From CAZGSG01 sp964528095 (lineage in GTDB: Bacteria; Bacteroidota; Bacteroidia; Chitinophagales; Chitinophagaceae): a stretch of DNA of 27,757 bases. This document shows, one piece after another, positions 1-6,507 of the stretch (the stretch's first letter is position 1; each line of letters begins with the position of its first letter). The notes below the pieces were generated by a model. It had not been told where the DNA came from and ran no database searches. It was given only the letters and a program-made list of their open reading frames with translations. The translations under genes and the position numbers were made by a program. The stretch lies in the NCBI GenBank assembly GCA_964528095.1, contig CAZGSG010000038.1:1-27757 (forward strand). The letters run 5' to 3'.

Positions 1-338
1 AGTTCAGAGAAATCATAATGAAGAAACTGGATGCAGCTAAAAAAGAGCTGGCATACCTCCAGGGCCTGATAACCCGTCGTGATGAAGGCGGCGATATGGA
101 CGAAGCCCGTTACATGACCATGGAAGATGGTAGTGTGAGCATGGAGAGAGAACAGCTGAGCCAGATGGCCAGCCGCCAGATCACCTTTATAGATCACCTG
201 GAAAAGGCGATCATGCGTATTGAAAACAAAACGTATGGTATATGCCGTGTTACCGGTAAGCTGATCGATAAAGCAAGACTGCGTGCCGTGCCCCATGCTA
301 CTCTCAGCATCGAGGCCAAGCAGATGATGAATAAATAA
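1..338 (+). CDS. DksA/TraR-type transcriptional regulator, 5' end outside window
   Basis: This is the C-terminal part of a DksA/TraR C4-type zinc-finger family protein, which binds RNA polymerase and tunes transcription in stress and stringent responses. An ATG lies at 18, but the frame stays open to the window edge (F-R-E-I-I before that Met). Bacteroidota homologues have a longer N-terminal region before this point, so I read the gene as truncated by the window rather than starting at 18. The central part is a charged helical coiled coil, followed by the family segment around YGICRVTGKLI and RLRAVPHATLSIEAK. The four-Cys zinc site is degenerate: only the first Cys of the first pair remains, and the distal pair reads I-E-A-K. 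The gene ends at a strong bidirectional terminator. Family assignment is confident; the true start is unknown. Confidence 0.85.
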   Translation, partial: FREIIMKKLDAAKKELAYLQGLITRRDEGGDMDEARYMTMEDGSVSMEREQLSQMASRQITFIDHLEKAIMRIENKTYGICRVTGKLIDKARLRAVPHATLSIEAKQMMNK

Positions 339-355
339 AATGTACAGATAAAATA

Positions 356-390
356 ATCCCGCCCGGTTCATACCTGGGCGGGATCATTTA
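356..390. terminator. Bidirectional rho-independent terminator
   Basis: A 9-bp GC-rich stem (ATCCCGCCC at 356-364 with GGGCGGGAT at 376-384) extends inward through GGT/ACC. It is preceded by AAAATA and followed by CATTTATTGT. It sits between the converging DksA-type gene (+) and the beta-barrel gene (-) and can end both transcripts. Confidence 0.85.
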
Positions 391-407
391 TTGTATCATC
401 CTGCTCA

Positions 408-1160
408 TTACTTCTTTTTGGTTTCCAGAAAAACCTGGAAGCCCAGCCCTATAATGAAACGGTGATTGGTATACTTGCTGGTTGTTTCATTGACCAGTGT
501 TTCATCGATACTTCCATTTACGCCATCATCCCTCAGGCGTGTAGTCTTCAGCGTATTCTTGCTGTATGAAAAATTATAACCAACAAAAAGATCAAGCCCC
601 ACATAGTCTCCCATCATTTTTGTTGCCCCGATCGTCAGGTTCGCATTACTATAAAAACCGCCGGAAGATTTACCATCATAGGTTTCCTTATATATATTAG
701 GAGTACGGCCACCGTAAAAAAAGCCATCCTTTTTTACGGTACTGATGCCGCCATCCAGGCTGAACTGACCATACGGTAAAATAGCACCTTCGCTGCAAAA
801 ATAATTGCGTACCAGGCCCCCAAGGCCGGCATTAAAATTCGTGGAATTGTCTTTTTGAAAAGTGCTACCTCCTTCTTCAAAACTTATCTTGTCCCCATAG
901 GGATTCAGGTTTACCATAAACCCCACAGCTGTTTTTGATGAAATAAACCAGGCAAGGGAAGGGGTGATACTGATCCCATAATTGCTTGACTTGCCGGTCG
1001 TACTTCCGATAGAGGTGACGGTCTGATCCGAACTGCCGGAATTAAAAAAGATACTGCCCACCGATGTGCCTGCCATCCGTGTGCCCCTGGAAAATTGTGT
1101 GTTGCCTGCATAGGAAAAAACCATTAGGATAACAGGTAAAATAAAGCGGTGACGGTACAT
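408..1160 (-). CDS. Outer-membrane beta-barrel protein, function unknown
   Basis: A 250-residue secreted protein. The first about 22 residues form a signal peptide (basic start, hydrophobic core ILPVILMVFSYAG, cleavage probably near NTQ). The remainder alternates polar and aromatic/hydrophobic residues in short strands rich in Gly, Ser, Asn and Tyr, as in the small outer-membrane beta-barrel families common in Bacteroidota. Segments such as SYKTNHRF-type final strands and a terminal IIGLGFQVFLE support a barrel ending in an aromatic strand. It stands alone between a terminator and a near-perfect promoter (1181-1211), so it is probably monocistronic. No specific function or ligand can be read from the sequence; porin-like or structural roles are possible. 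Confidence 0.7.
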   Translation of the reverse strand: MYRHRFILPVILMVFSYAGNTQFSRGTRMAGTSVGSIFFNSGSSDQTVTSIGSTTGKSSNYGISITPSLAWFISSKTAVGFMVNLNPYGDKISFEEGGSTFQKDNSTNFNAGLGGLVRNYFCSEGAILPYGQFSLDGGISTVKKDGFFYGGRTPNIYKETYDGKSSGGFYSNANLTIGATKMMGDYVGLDLFVGYNFSYSKNTLKTTRLRDDGVNGSIDETLVNETTSKYTNHRFIIGLGFQVFLETKKK

Positions 1161-1180
1161 AAAAATGAGTTGGGTTTAAA

Positions 1181-1211
1181 CAAATGTATTGGTTCAAAAC
1201 TGGTTTTCAAA
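1181..1211 (-). promoter_or_regulatory. Sigma-ABfr-type promoter for the beta-barrel gene
   Basis: On the minus strand a TTTG (1208-1211) is followed after exactly 19 bp by TACATTTG (1181-1188), matching the Bacteroidota consensus TTTG / TAnnTTTG. The start codon is at 1158-1160, so the leader would be only about 15 nt. This is the cleanest promoter in the window. Confidence 0.75.
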
Positions 1212-1245
1212 AAGCTCAGGCTGGCCGGATAATTTTTTTATTCCA

Positions 1246-1278
1246 TTTGACGGTTTGAGTTTTTTTCCTTTATCTTTA
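1246..1278 (+). promoter_or_regulatory. Probable promoter of the collagen-like lipoprotein gene
   Basis: TTTG at 1246-1249 lies 21 bp before TATCTTTA (1271-1278), one mismatch from TAnnTTTG. The predicted transcript would begin near 1285 with a leader of about 60 nt carrying a GC palindrome at 1293-1306. It is divergent from the beta-barrel promoter. Confidence 0.45.
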
Positions 1279-1343
1279 GTCCTGACGAAAAAACGGGGGT
1301 CCCCGTTATTTTTTGAAACCATAATAACTGCAAACTAAACGTT

Positions 1344-1994
1344 ATGAGAAAGCTCCGACTTCTTTCCCTTTTATCATTAGCAATTGTATTCGTATTTACA
1401 AACTGTACTAAAGAAGGTCCTGAAGGTCCCGTAGGTGCTACTGGTCCGCAGGGTGTTCCTGGTTCTGCAGGCGCTGCCGGTCCCGCTGGTGCTGCTGGTC
1501 CCGCTGGTACAGCCAATGTTATTTATTCAAGTTGGGTTGCAACAGTTGCAGCTGATTGGGTTGTCGGTTTTCAACCACCAAATGCATATAATGTTTCCCT
1601 TGTTTATAATCGTACTGCAGCCGGTGTAACACAGGCTGTCATCGATCAGGGCGTGGTACTGGCATATGGAAAAGGATTTACAGTCGGCCAGGCCGATATT
1701 ATGCCGGGAGTAGCTCAGCTTCCTTATCAGGAAGCATTCAATGGTCAGTTCTATGGTTATATTTTGAATCCTGGAAAGATCACCTTTACTTATGATCCCG
1801 AAGCGATCGAAAGACCCATATCTCAACTTGCCGGTATCTCTTATCGTTATGTGATCATACCAGGGGGAGTTTCTGGCGGAAAAGTAATCAGTGGTTCTGC
1901 CGCTGGTTATAGCGTAGCTCAATTAAAGAAAATGACGTATGTGCAGGTAGCCAAATTGTTGAACATCCCTGAAGACGGATCAAATATTCAATAA
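1344..1994 (+). CDS. Collagen-like repeat lipoprotein
   Basis: A 216-residue lipoprotein. Residues 1-20 are a signal peptide with hydrophobic core LLSLLSLAIVFVF, ending at Cys21 (FTNC), the likely lipidated residue. Directly after it, residues 25-57 are eleven perfect Gly-X-Y triplets rich in Pro and Ala (GPEGPVGATGPQG and so on), a collagen-like stalk. Residues about 58-216 form a globular domain with no motif I recognise. The charged KE two residues after the lipid Cys resembles the lipoprotein export signals used for surface display in this phylum, so display outside the outer membrane is possible but inferred. Bacterial short collagen stalks usually trimerise and hold a head domain off the surface. 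The gene has its own promoter and a strong terminator, so it is monocistronic. Confidence 0.8.
   Translation: MRKLRLLSLLSLAIVFVFTNCTKEGPEGPVGATGPQGVPGSAGAAGPAGAAGPAGTANVIYSSWVATVAADWVVGFQPPNAYNVSLVYNRTAAGVTQAVIDQGVVLAYGKGFTVGQADIMPGVAQLPYQEAFNGQFYGYILNPGKITFTYDPEAIERPISQLAGISYRYVIIPGGVSGGKVISGSAAGYSVAQLKKMTYVQVAKLLNIPEDGSNIQ
1415..1514 (+). repeat. Collagen-like triplet repeat (Gly-X-Y, 11 units)
   Basis: In-frame 9-bp periodic coding repeat for Gly-X-Y triplets, residues 25-57 of the lipoprotein. The second half is nearly uniform (GAAGPA units) and codon-level similar (GGTGCTGCTGGTCCCGCT type), so slippage or recombination could change the number of triplets. Confidence 0.8.
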
Positions 1995-2020
1995 TCGGTC
2001 AATCGTATTAATAGTATTAC

Positions 2021-2054
2021 AACCGGTCGTGTTCTGAACATGACCGGTTTTTTT
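2021..2054 (+). terminator. Rho-independent terminator after the collagen-like gene
   Basis: Inverted arms AACCGGTCGTGTTC (2021-2034) and GAACATGACCGGTT (2036-2049) pair over about 12-13 bp, with one G-T wobble and a very small loop, followed by a T-run. It lies 27 bp past the stop codon. Confidence 0.9.
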
Positions 2055-2092
2055 ATAAAGCCTCACCACTTTTAAAATTCAACATCTACTGT

Positions 2093-2671
2093 ATGAAAAA
2101 AGCAGTTATCCTTATTGGTATTATTATTTTTTCAATAAGCATCAACGCGCAATCCATTAAATCTTCTGATTCCGCACAGATCAGGACTACGATCAATAGT
2201 TTTTACAAATGGTATGGTAAAAATTCACCAAAGATCGATGCTTTCAAATTATACACTACTTCAAAAAAAGATCCTCCTTATAAGATAAACTGGAAAGAAG
2301 TAGATCGTTATCTCGCCTGGCTTGGCAAGACGGCACCACAACTTGGACAGGAATTCGCACGCAATGAAAGACAGTTTTTTAAAGAATGTGATTCTGCTTT
2401 TTTGATACAGGTACAGGACGAAGTGCCTTATGGATTTGATGGCGATCGGTTCACCAATAGCCAGGAACCACAATACACCGTTGAAGAAATGCAAAAATCA
2501 AAACAATGGGCAATCCGGGTAAACGGAAACGAAGCCACCGTAGATGTGTTGGGCTCCTACTCGGATAAAGGAAAAGAAATAGAAACGCTTATTATTTGTT
2601 TTGAAATGAAAAAAGAAAAAGGCAAATGGACCATTGCCAAAATAGGTTGTAGGTTTGCGGAGAGTTTGTAA
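2093..2671 (+). CDS. Secreted DUF3828-like protein
   Basis: A 192-residue protein with a clear signal peptide (MKKAVILIGIIIFSISINAQ, cleaved after Ala-Gln) and no lipobox, so probably periplasmic. The mature part starts with a helix around TTINSFYKWYGK and later carries DEVPYGFDGDRFTNSQE followed by beta-rich segments (RVNGNEATVDVLG, KGKWTIAKIGC). This arrangement resembles the DUF3828 family, alpha-plus-beta periplasmic proteins of unknown role; I make this call from memory of the family and hold it loosely. There is one Cys near the C-terminus (GCRF) and two earlier ones, so a disulfide is possible. It starts 38 bp after the previous terminator and ends before its own terminator, so it is probably transcribed alone. 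Confidence 0.6.
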   Translation: MKKAVILIGIIIFSISINAQSIKSSDSAQIRTTINSFYKWYGKNSPKIDAFKLYTTSKKDPPYKINWKEVDRYLAWLGKTAPQLGQEFARNERQFFKECDSAFLIQVQDEVPYGFDGDRFTNSQEPQYTVEEMQKSKQWAIRVNGNEATVDVLGSYSDKGKEIETLIICFEMKKEKGKWTIAKIGCRFAESL

Positions 2672-2707
2672 GTTGCCGGTCAGTGGGAATTAAAAATTCA
2701 AAAGCAG

Positions 2708-2731
2708 ACGCTGACTTTCAGCGTTATTTTT
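2708..2731 (+). terminator. Rho-independent terminator after the DUF3828-like gene
   Basis: Perfect 7-bp stem ACGCTGA (2708-2714) / TCAGCGT (2718-2724) with a CTT loop, followed by TATTTTT. The tail also spells TATTTTTG (2725-2732), an exact TAnnTTTG -7 element, so it may double as the -7 box for the YcxB-like gene starting at 2783. No matching TTTG is seen at the proper upstream distance. Confidence 0.7.
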
Positions 2732-2782
2732 GCAATAGGAATAGACCTGGTAACCCGAGTTAATTAATAATAAGGAGAATAC

Positions 2783-3262
2783 ATGACGATTCATTTCGAC
2801 TATGAAAAGAAGACAGTGCTGCAGGCCCTGCGTTATCATTTTATCAGCCGGCCGGAAATAAGGATTATGCTGATCCTTGTAAATGTATTTGCACTTGTTT
2901 CGATCATCTTATATGCATTACACAAGGTAACCGCAATGGCTTTTCTTATAGGATCTTCCCTGTGGATCGTGTTGATGATCAGTTTTTGGTTTATACTGCC
3001 CTTTATGGTTTACAGGAAAGCGGAAACATTTCAGAACAGCTTCAGTATGCATTTTGAAGAAAATAATTTTACCCTGCAACATGAACGTGGATCAAGGGCT
3101 TTTGACTGGAAAAAACTGAGTTATTTTATGGAGAGCCCGCATTTTTTTCATTTGTATTTTGACAGCCGGTCTTTTTTCCTTGTACCAAAAAGCGGTTGCA
3201 CAACAAGCGAGGATGTAAGTGAATTGCGACAGTTGCTGAAGTCGAAGGTCAAAAAGAAATAG
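2783..3262 (+). CDS. YcxB-like membrane protein
   Basis: A 159-residue protein with two adjacent transmembrane helices (about residues 29-48 and 51-74) and no signal peptide. The soluble C-terminal part has the pattern of the YcxB-like family: a strand pair around FTLQHERGSRAFDWKKLSYFMESPHFF, where the conserved W-K-K-like turn follows a short strand, then FHLYFDSRSFFLVPKSG, in which an I/V-P-K motif ends the strand. The C-terminus is strongly basic (LLKSKVKKK). The function of the family is not established. The downstream neighbour is convergent, with an 83-bp gap that contains one copy of the 37-bp repeat and no GC hairpin. Confidence 0.65.
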   Translation: MTIHFDYEKKTVLQALRYHFISRPEIRIMLILVNVFALVSIILYALHKVTAMAFLIGSSLWIVLMISFWFILPFMVYRKAETFQNSFSMHFEENNFTLQHERGSRAFDWKKLSYFMESPHFFHLYFDSRSFFLVPKSGCTTSEDVSELRQLLKSKVKKK

Positions 3263-3300
3263 GAGCAATTAAAATGACCGTATCCGGTATATGCAGTTTA

Positions 3301-3337
3301 CAGAGGCTATTTTTGAATTTTTACTTTTGAATTTTGC
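3301..3337 (-). repeat. 37-bp AT-rich intergenic repeat, copy 1
   Basis: Read on the minus strand, this stretch matches 13464-13500 (plus strand) at 33 of 37 positions. It begins GCAAAATT, continues through AGTAAAAATTCAAA and ends ATAGCC plus four bases. It starts 9 bp downstream of the minus-strand GNAT gene stop codon and is in the same sense as that gene. See the finding on this repeat. Confidence 0.65.
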
Positions 3338-3345
3338 ATTTCAGA

Positions 3346-3774
3346 TCACAATTGCTTTTCCATCACATAATGCGGAATAGTGACTTCCAGGAACTGATCA
3401 CCCTTTATTTTATAGCCTACTTTTTCATAAAAACCTACAGCGTTTAACCTGGCATGCATTCGGATGACCCTGAATCCGCGGTCACGCGCCAGGTTCTCCG
3501 CAAAATTCATCAGGGCACGGCCAATGCCCTTTCCCTGCAGATCATTCAGCACGGCCATCTGCCGGAGCCGGATGGCACTGGGTTGTTCCTCAATAAGCAT
3601 ACAACAGCCAAGCATGCGCTCATCTTCGAAAGCGGCGATCAACATATGATCTTTTTCACTTTCCAGTTCTTCGGGCGTAAAACCAAGACCAAGCGGTTTG
3701 CGCAGTACATCATCGCGCAATTTCACCATTTGCAGGTATTCGGGCGTTCCATGATCTATGATTTTCAGCGCCAT
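3346..3774 (-). CDS. GNAT-family N-acetyltransferase
   Basis: A 142-residue acetyltransferase that would move an acetyl group from acetyl-CoA to an unidentified amine. The frame is open up to 3834, but the first 20 residues (rich in Cys, Lys, Thr) do not fit the fold; I start at the Met of MALKIIDHGTPEY, which matches where family members begin. The middle carries strand beta-4 (IRLRQMAVLNDLQ) and the acetyl-CoA pyrophosphate loop Q-G-K-G-I-G-R-A, the Q/R-x-x-G-x-G/A motif. The C-terminal motif NAVGFYEKVGYKIKGDQF is the usual GNAT motif B. The substrate cannot be inferred. It is convergent with the YcxB-like gene and upstream-divergent from acpP. Confidence 0.85.
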   Translation of the reverse strand: MALKIIDHGTPEYLQMVKLRDDVLRKPLGLGFTPEELESEKDHMLIAAFEDERMLGCCMLIEEQPSAIRLRQMAVLNDLQGKGIGRALMNFAENLARDRGFRVIRMHARLNAVGFYEKVGYKIKGDQFLEVTIPHYVMEKQL

Positions 3775-3956
3775 CGTTATTAAAATAGTTGGTTTGAAGG
3801 TCTTCAATTTACAAAGAACCGGGCACACAGCCAACGGAATACTTTAGAATTTTATGGGCTCATTTCCAAAAAAACCTTTATTACCCTATCTGAATCAATT
3901 TATTGTGGGAATCACGGAAAATATATTGTTTCCGATGCTTGTTTACTCAAAAAGTA

Positions 3957-3964
3957 TATTTTTG
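3957..3964 (+). promoter_or_regulatory. Putative -7 element for acpP
   Basis: TATTTTTG at 3957-3964 fits TAnnTTTG and would put transcription start near 3970, about 20 nt before the acpP start codon. No good TTTG -33 element is found, but the spacing to the gene is right. Confidence 0.5.
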
Positions 3965-3990
3965 CACCCTATAAACTAAAATATTACGAC

Positions 3991-4227
3991 ATGTCAGACA
4001 TTGCATCAAGAGTTAAAAAGATCATCGTTGATAAGTTGGGTGTTGATGAAGCAGAAGTTACAAACGAAGCTTCTTTCACCAATGATCTCGGAGCCGATTC
4101 ATTAGATACGGTTGAACTCATCATGGAATTCGAAAAAGAATTCAACATCTCCATTCCTGATGAACAGGCCGAGACCATCACTACTGTGGGTCAGGCTGTC
4201 GCTTACCTGGAAGAGCATGCTAAATAA
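3991..4227 (+). CDS. acpP: Acyl carrier protein
   Basis: A 78-residue acyl carrier protein, the small acidic carrier that holds growing fatty-acyl chains on a 4'-phosphopantetheine arm in type II fatty-acid synthesis. The attachment site is Ser37 in the motif GADSLDTVELIM, and the recognition helix after it is acidic as expected. Length and charge match AcpP. It precedes fabF by 135 bp, the usual acpP-fabF pairing, although a clear terminator lies between them, so acpP can be made in excess of the downstream enzymes as its high cellular demand would require. The start ATG follows the -7 element by about 27 bp. Confidence 0.97.
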   Translation: MSDIASRVKKIIVDKLGVDEAEVTNEASFTNDLGADSLDTVELIMEFEKEFNISIPDEQAETITTVGQAVAYLEEHAK

Positions 4228-4293
4228 ACGCATTTGCATATAATGTTCCCAATGGCCCTGTAGGGCAGGAACAATGGAATGGAATAAACAACT

Positions 4294-4333
4294 CCGCCTT
4301 CTCACTGTTGTATACAGAGAAGGCGGTTTTTAT
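4294..4333 (+). terminator. Rho-independent terminator between acpP and fabF
   Basis: Perfect 10-bp stem CCGCCTTCTC (4294-4303) / GAGAAGGCGG (4317-4326) with a 13-nt loop, followed by TTTTTAT. It lies 66 bp after acpP and 30 bp before fabF. I find no TAnnTTTG promoter in the short space after it, so fabF expression probably depends on partial read-through. Confidence 0.9.
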
Positions 4334-4362
4334 CTATATTAACGAATTTTGAAACTGGCTAT

Positions 4363-5616
4363 ATGGAATTGAAAAGAGTAGTTGTTACAGGGATGGGCGC
4401 TCTTACACCGTTAGGAAATTCTGTGGATGATTACTGGACAGGATTGATCAATGGTGTATCGGGGGCTGCTATCATTACCCAGTTCGACGCCGGTAAATTC
4501 CGTACAAAGTTTGCCTGCGAAGTAAAAAACTTTGACCCGGTTCAGTTTTTAGATAAAAAAGAAGCCAGGAAGATCGACCGGTTCACCCAGCTTGCATTGG
4601 TTGCCAGCGACCAGGCGATGACTGATGCGGGCCTGAATAAAGAAAACATCAACCCGGACAGGATTGGTGTGGTCTTTGGCAGTGGTATCGGCGGGCTTAT
4701 TACCTTTCAAAACGAGGTAACTGAATTTGCCAAAGGTGACGGTACTCACCGGTTTAATCCATTCTTTATTCCAAAAATGATCCTGGATATCGCAGCAGGG
4801 CAAATCAGCATGCGACATAACCTGCGCGGGCCAAACTACGCTGTAGTAAGCGCCTGTGCCAGCAGTACCAACGCAATCATCGACGCTACCATGTTATTAC
4901 GGCTTGGCAAAGCAGATATTATCGTGGCAGGCGGAAGCGAAGCGGTGATCAGTGAGGCAGGTGTAGGCGGGTTTAATGCCATGAAGGCCATGAGCGAAAG
5001 AAATGATGACCCTGCCACTGCCAGCCGCCCCTATGACAAAGACCGGGATGGCTTTGTGATGGGTGAAGCTGCCGGTGTACTGATACTGGAGGAACTGGAG
5101 CATGCCAAAGCACGGGGAGCCAGGATCTATTGCGAAATCGTTGGTGGCGGCGCCACGGCAGACGCGCACCACATTACAGCACCACATCCGGAAGGCCTGG
5201 GCGCCAAAAATGTAATGCTTGCCGCCCTGGAAGATGCCGGTATGAAACCCGAAGAGATCGACTATATCAATACACACGGAACTTCTACCCCTCTTGGAGA
5301 TATAGCTGAAACAAAAGCCATCACCCATGTATTCGGGGATCATGCATACAAGCTGAATATCAGTGCCACTAAAAGTATGACTGGCCATTGTCTTGGAGCA
5401 GCAGGTGTCATAGAAGCGATCGCCTGTATCAAGGCCGTAGTACATGATATCGTTCCGCCAACTATTAATCATTTTACTGACGATCCGGAACTGGACCCCA
5501 GGCTAAACTTTACTTTCAACAAAGCTCAAAACAGAACGGTGAATGCGGCACTCAGCAACACCTTTGGCTTTGGAGGGCATAATGCCTGTGTGATTGTGAA
5601 GAAATTCAATGCTTAA
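4363..5616 (+). CDS. fabF: Beta-ketoacyl-ACP synthase II
   Basis: A 417-residue condensing enzyme of fatty-acid elongation; it condenses malonyl-ACP with acyl-ACP in the cytosol. The thiolase-fold catalytic triad is complete: Cys165 in VSACASST, His305 in NTHGTSTPLGD and His342 in KSMTGHCLGAAG, almost identical in spacing to E. coli FabF (163, 303, 340). The C-terminus NTFGFGGHNACVIVKKF is typical. It follows acpP and precedes rnc; acpP-fabF-rnc is a conserved order in Bacteroidota. The single ATG after the terminator fits the family start (MELKRVVVTGMGALTPLG). Confidence 0.97.
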   Translation: MELKRVVVTGMGALTPLGNSVDDYWTGLINGVSGAAIITQFDAGKFRTKFACEVKNFDPVQFLDKKEARKIDRFTQLALVASDQAMTDAGLNKENINPDRIGVVFGSGIGGLITFQNEVTEFAKGDGTHRFNPFFIPKMILDIAAGQISMRHNLRGPNYAVVSACASSTNAIIDATMLLRLGKADIIVAGGSEAVISEAGVGGFNAMKAMSERNDDPATASRPYDKDRDGFVMGEAAGVLILEELEHAKARGARIYCEIVGGGATADAHHITAPHPEGLGAKNVMLAALEDAGMKPEEIDYINTHGTSTPLGDIAETKAITHVFGDHAYKLNISATKSMTGHCLGAAGVIEAIACIKAVVHDIVPPTINHFTDDPELDPRLNFTFNKAQNRTVNAALSNTFGFGGHNACVIVKKFNA

Positions 5617-5670
5617 GTCCGGAGTAACAATCATATCAGCGTAAAAAATACAGGAAAAGATCATGTAAAT

Positions 5671-5699
5671 AGTGTTTAAATGCCAAACATTTAAACATT
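5671..5699 (+). promoter_or_regulatory. Hairpin in the fabF-rnc intergenic region, possible RNase III site
   Basis: Arms at 5671-5682 and 5688-5699 pair over 12 bp (one G-U wobble; the inner nine pairs, GTTTAAATG / CATTTAAAC, are perfect) around a CCAAA loop. It lies 27 bp before the rnc GTG start. After a 5-nt gap comes a run of seven T. It may be an RNase III processing or autoregulatory hairpin, or a weak AU-rich terminator. Confidence 0.55.
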
Positions 5700-5725
5700 T
5701 GCAGTTTTTTTCGTAGCTTGAATTT

Positions 5726-6475
5726 GTGGATTTTATCACTAACTTTTTTAAGAAACAGACAGGCTCCACCTTCAGGAAGGAATTGAAAAACCTCCTGGGA
5801 TTTAAGCCGAATAATGTTTCGCTCTACAAAACCGCCCTTACCCATCGTTCTATTCGCGAAGGTGCGGATGAGAACAATGAACGCCTGGAATACCTGGGTG
5901 ATGCGGTACTTAGTGCGTTGATAGCAGACTATCTCTTTAAACGTTACCCGTACAGGGAAGAGGGCTTTCTCACGGAAATGCGAAGCAAGATGGTGAACCG
6001 CCAACAGCTCAACGAGATCGCAATCCGTATGGGGCTCAAAAAGGTCACCCTCTACAATAAAATGGATAGCTCCCTGAAAGTGAGCCAGATCTTTGGTAAT
6101 ACCCTGGAAGCATTGGTAGGCGCCGTATACCTGGACTATGGCTATAAAAAAACAGCGCAATGGGTACTGGATTATATCATTCTTCCTCACATGTTCATGG
6201 ATGATCTCGAAATGCTGGAGATCAATCATAAGAATAAACTTTATGGCTGGGCCAATAAAAAAGGAAAAGTGCTTGAGTTTGAAACCCTCAATGAAAAACT
6301 GGAAAACGGGCGGCGTCTCTTCACCGTAGCGGCCGTTATTGATGGAAAGGCTATAGCCGAAGGAAAAGCGTTCAATAAAAAAGATGCATCTCAGATAGCA
6401 GCACAGCTGGCAGTTGAGAAAATGGGTATTGTGAACTCAGACTCTATCGAGAATGGCATGGATAAAACAGCATAA
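5726..6475 (+). CDS. rnc: Ribonuclease III
   Basis: A 249-residue double-strand-specific endoribonuclease that processes rRNA precursors and structured mRNAs. The N-terminal RNase III domain holds the signature NERLEYLGDAVLS and the second acidic site NTLEALVGAVYLDYG, which supply the metal-binding Glu and Asp residues. The C-terminal double-stranded-RNA-binding domain runs from about residue 170 (NHKNKLYGWANKKGK) to AAQLAVEKMG. The start is GTG at 5726: an in-frame TAG lies 12 bp upstream and no ATG exists until MRSKM, inside the catalytic domain. No Shine-Dalgarno sequence is seen. It is 109 bp downstream of fabF and probably co-transcribed, with a hairpin in the gap. Confidence 0.95.
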   Translation: MDFITNFFKKQTGSTFRKELKNLLGFKPNNVSLYKTALTHRSIREGADENNERLEYLGDAVLSALIADYLFKRYPYREEGFLTEMRSKMVNRQQLNEIAIRMGLKKVTLYNKMDSSLKVSQIFGNTLEALVGAVYLDYGYKKTAQWVLDYIILPHMFMDDLEMLEINHKNKLYGWANKKGKVLEFETLNEKLENGRRLFTVAAVIDGKAIAEGKAFNKKDASQIAAQLAVEKMGIVNSDSIENGMDKTA

Positions 6476-6507
6476 TAACTCTTTCATTAAATCATAACCA
6501 ATCAACA

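Noticed and set aside
1238..1516. Minus-strand open frame rich in Pro, Ala and Gly
   Set aside because: It is the antisense shadow of the collagen-like Gly-X-Y coding repeat; it has no start context and covers the promoter region.
2725..2732. TATTTTTG as an independent promoter for the YcxB-like gene
   Set aside because: It is also the T-tail of the terminator hairpin at 2708-2724 and has no -33 partner, so I list it only as a possible double use.
3775..3834. 20-residue N-terminal extension of the GNAT protein
   Set aside because: The added residues do not fit the GNAT fold, and the internal Met before ALKIIDHG matches family starts.
4897..5472. 191-residue minus-strand open frame over fabF
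   Set aside because: Antisense to the catalytic core of fabF, with Cys- and aromatic-rich shadow composition.
5636..6229. 197-residue minus-strand open frame over rnc
   Set aside because: It lies opposite a well-defined RNase III gene and has no family features.
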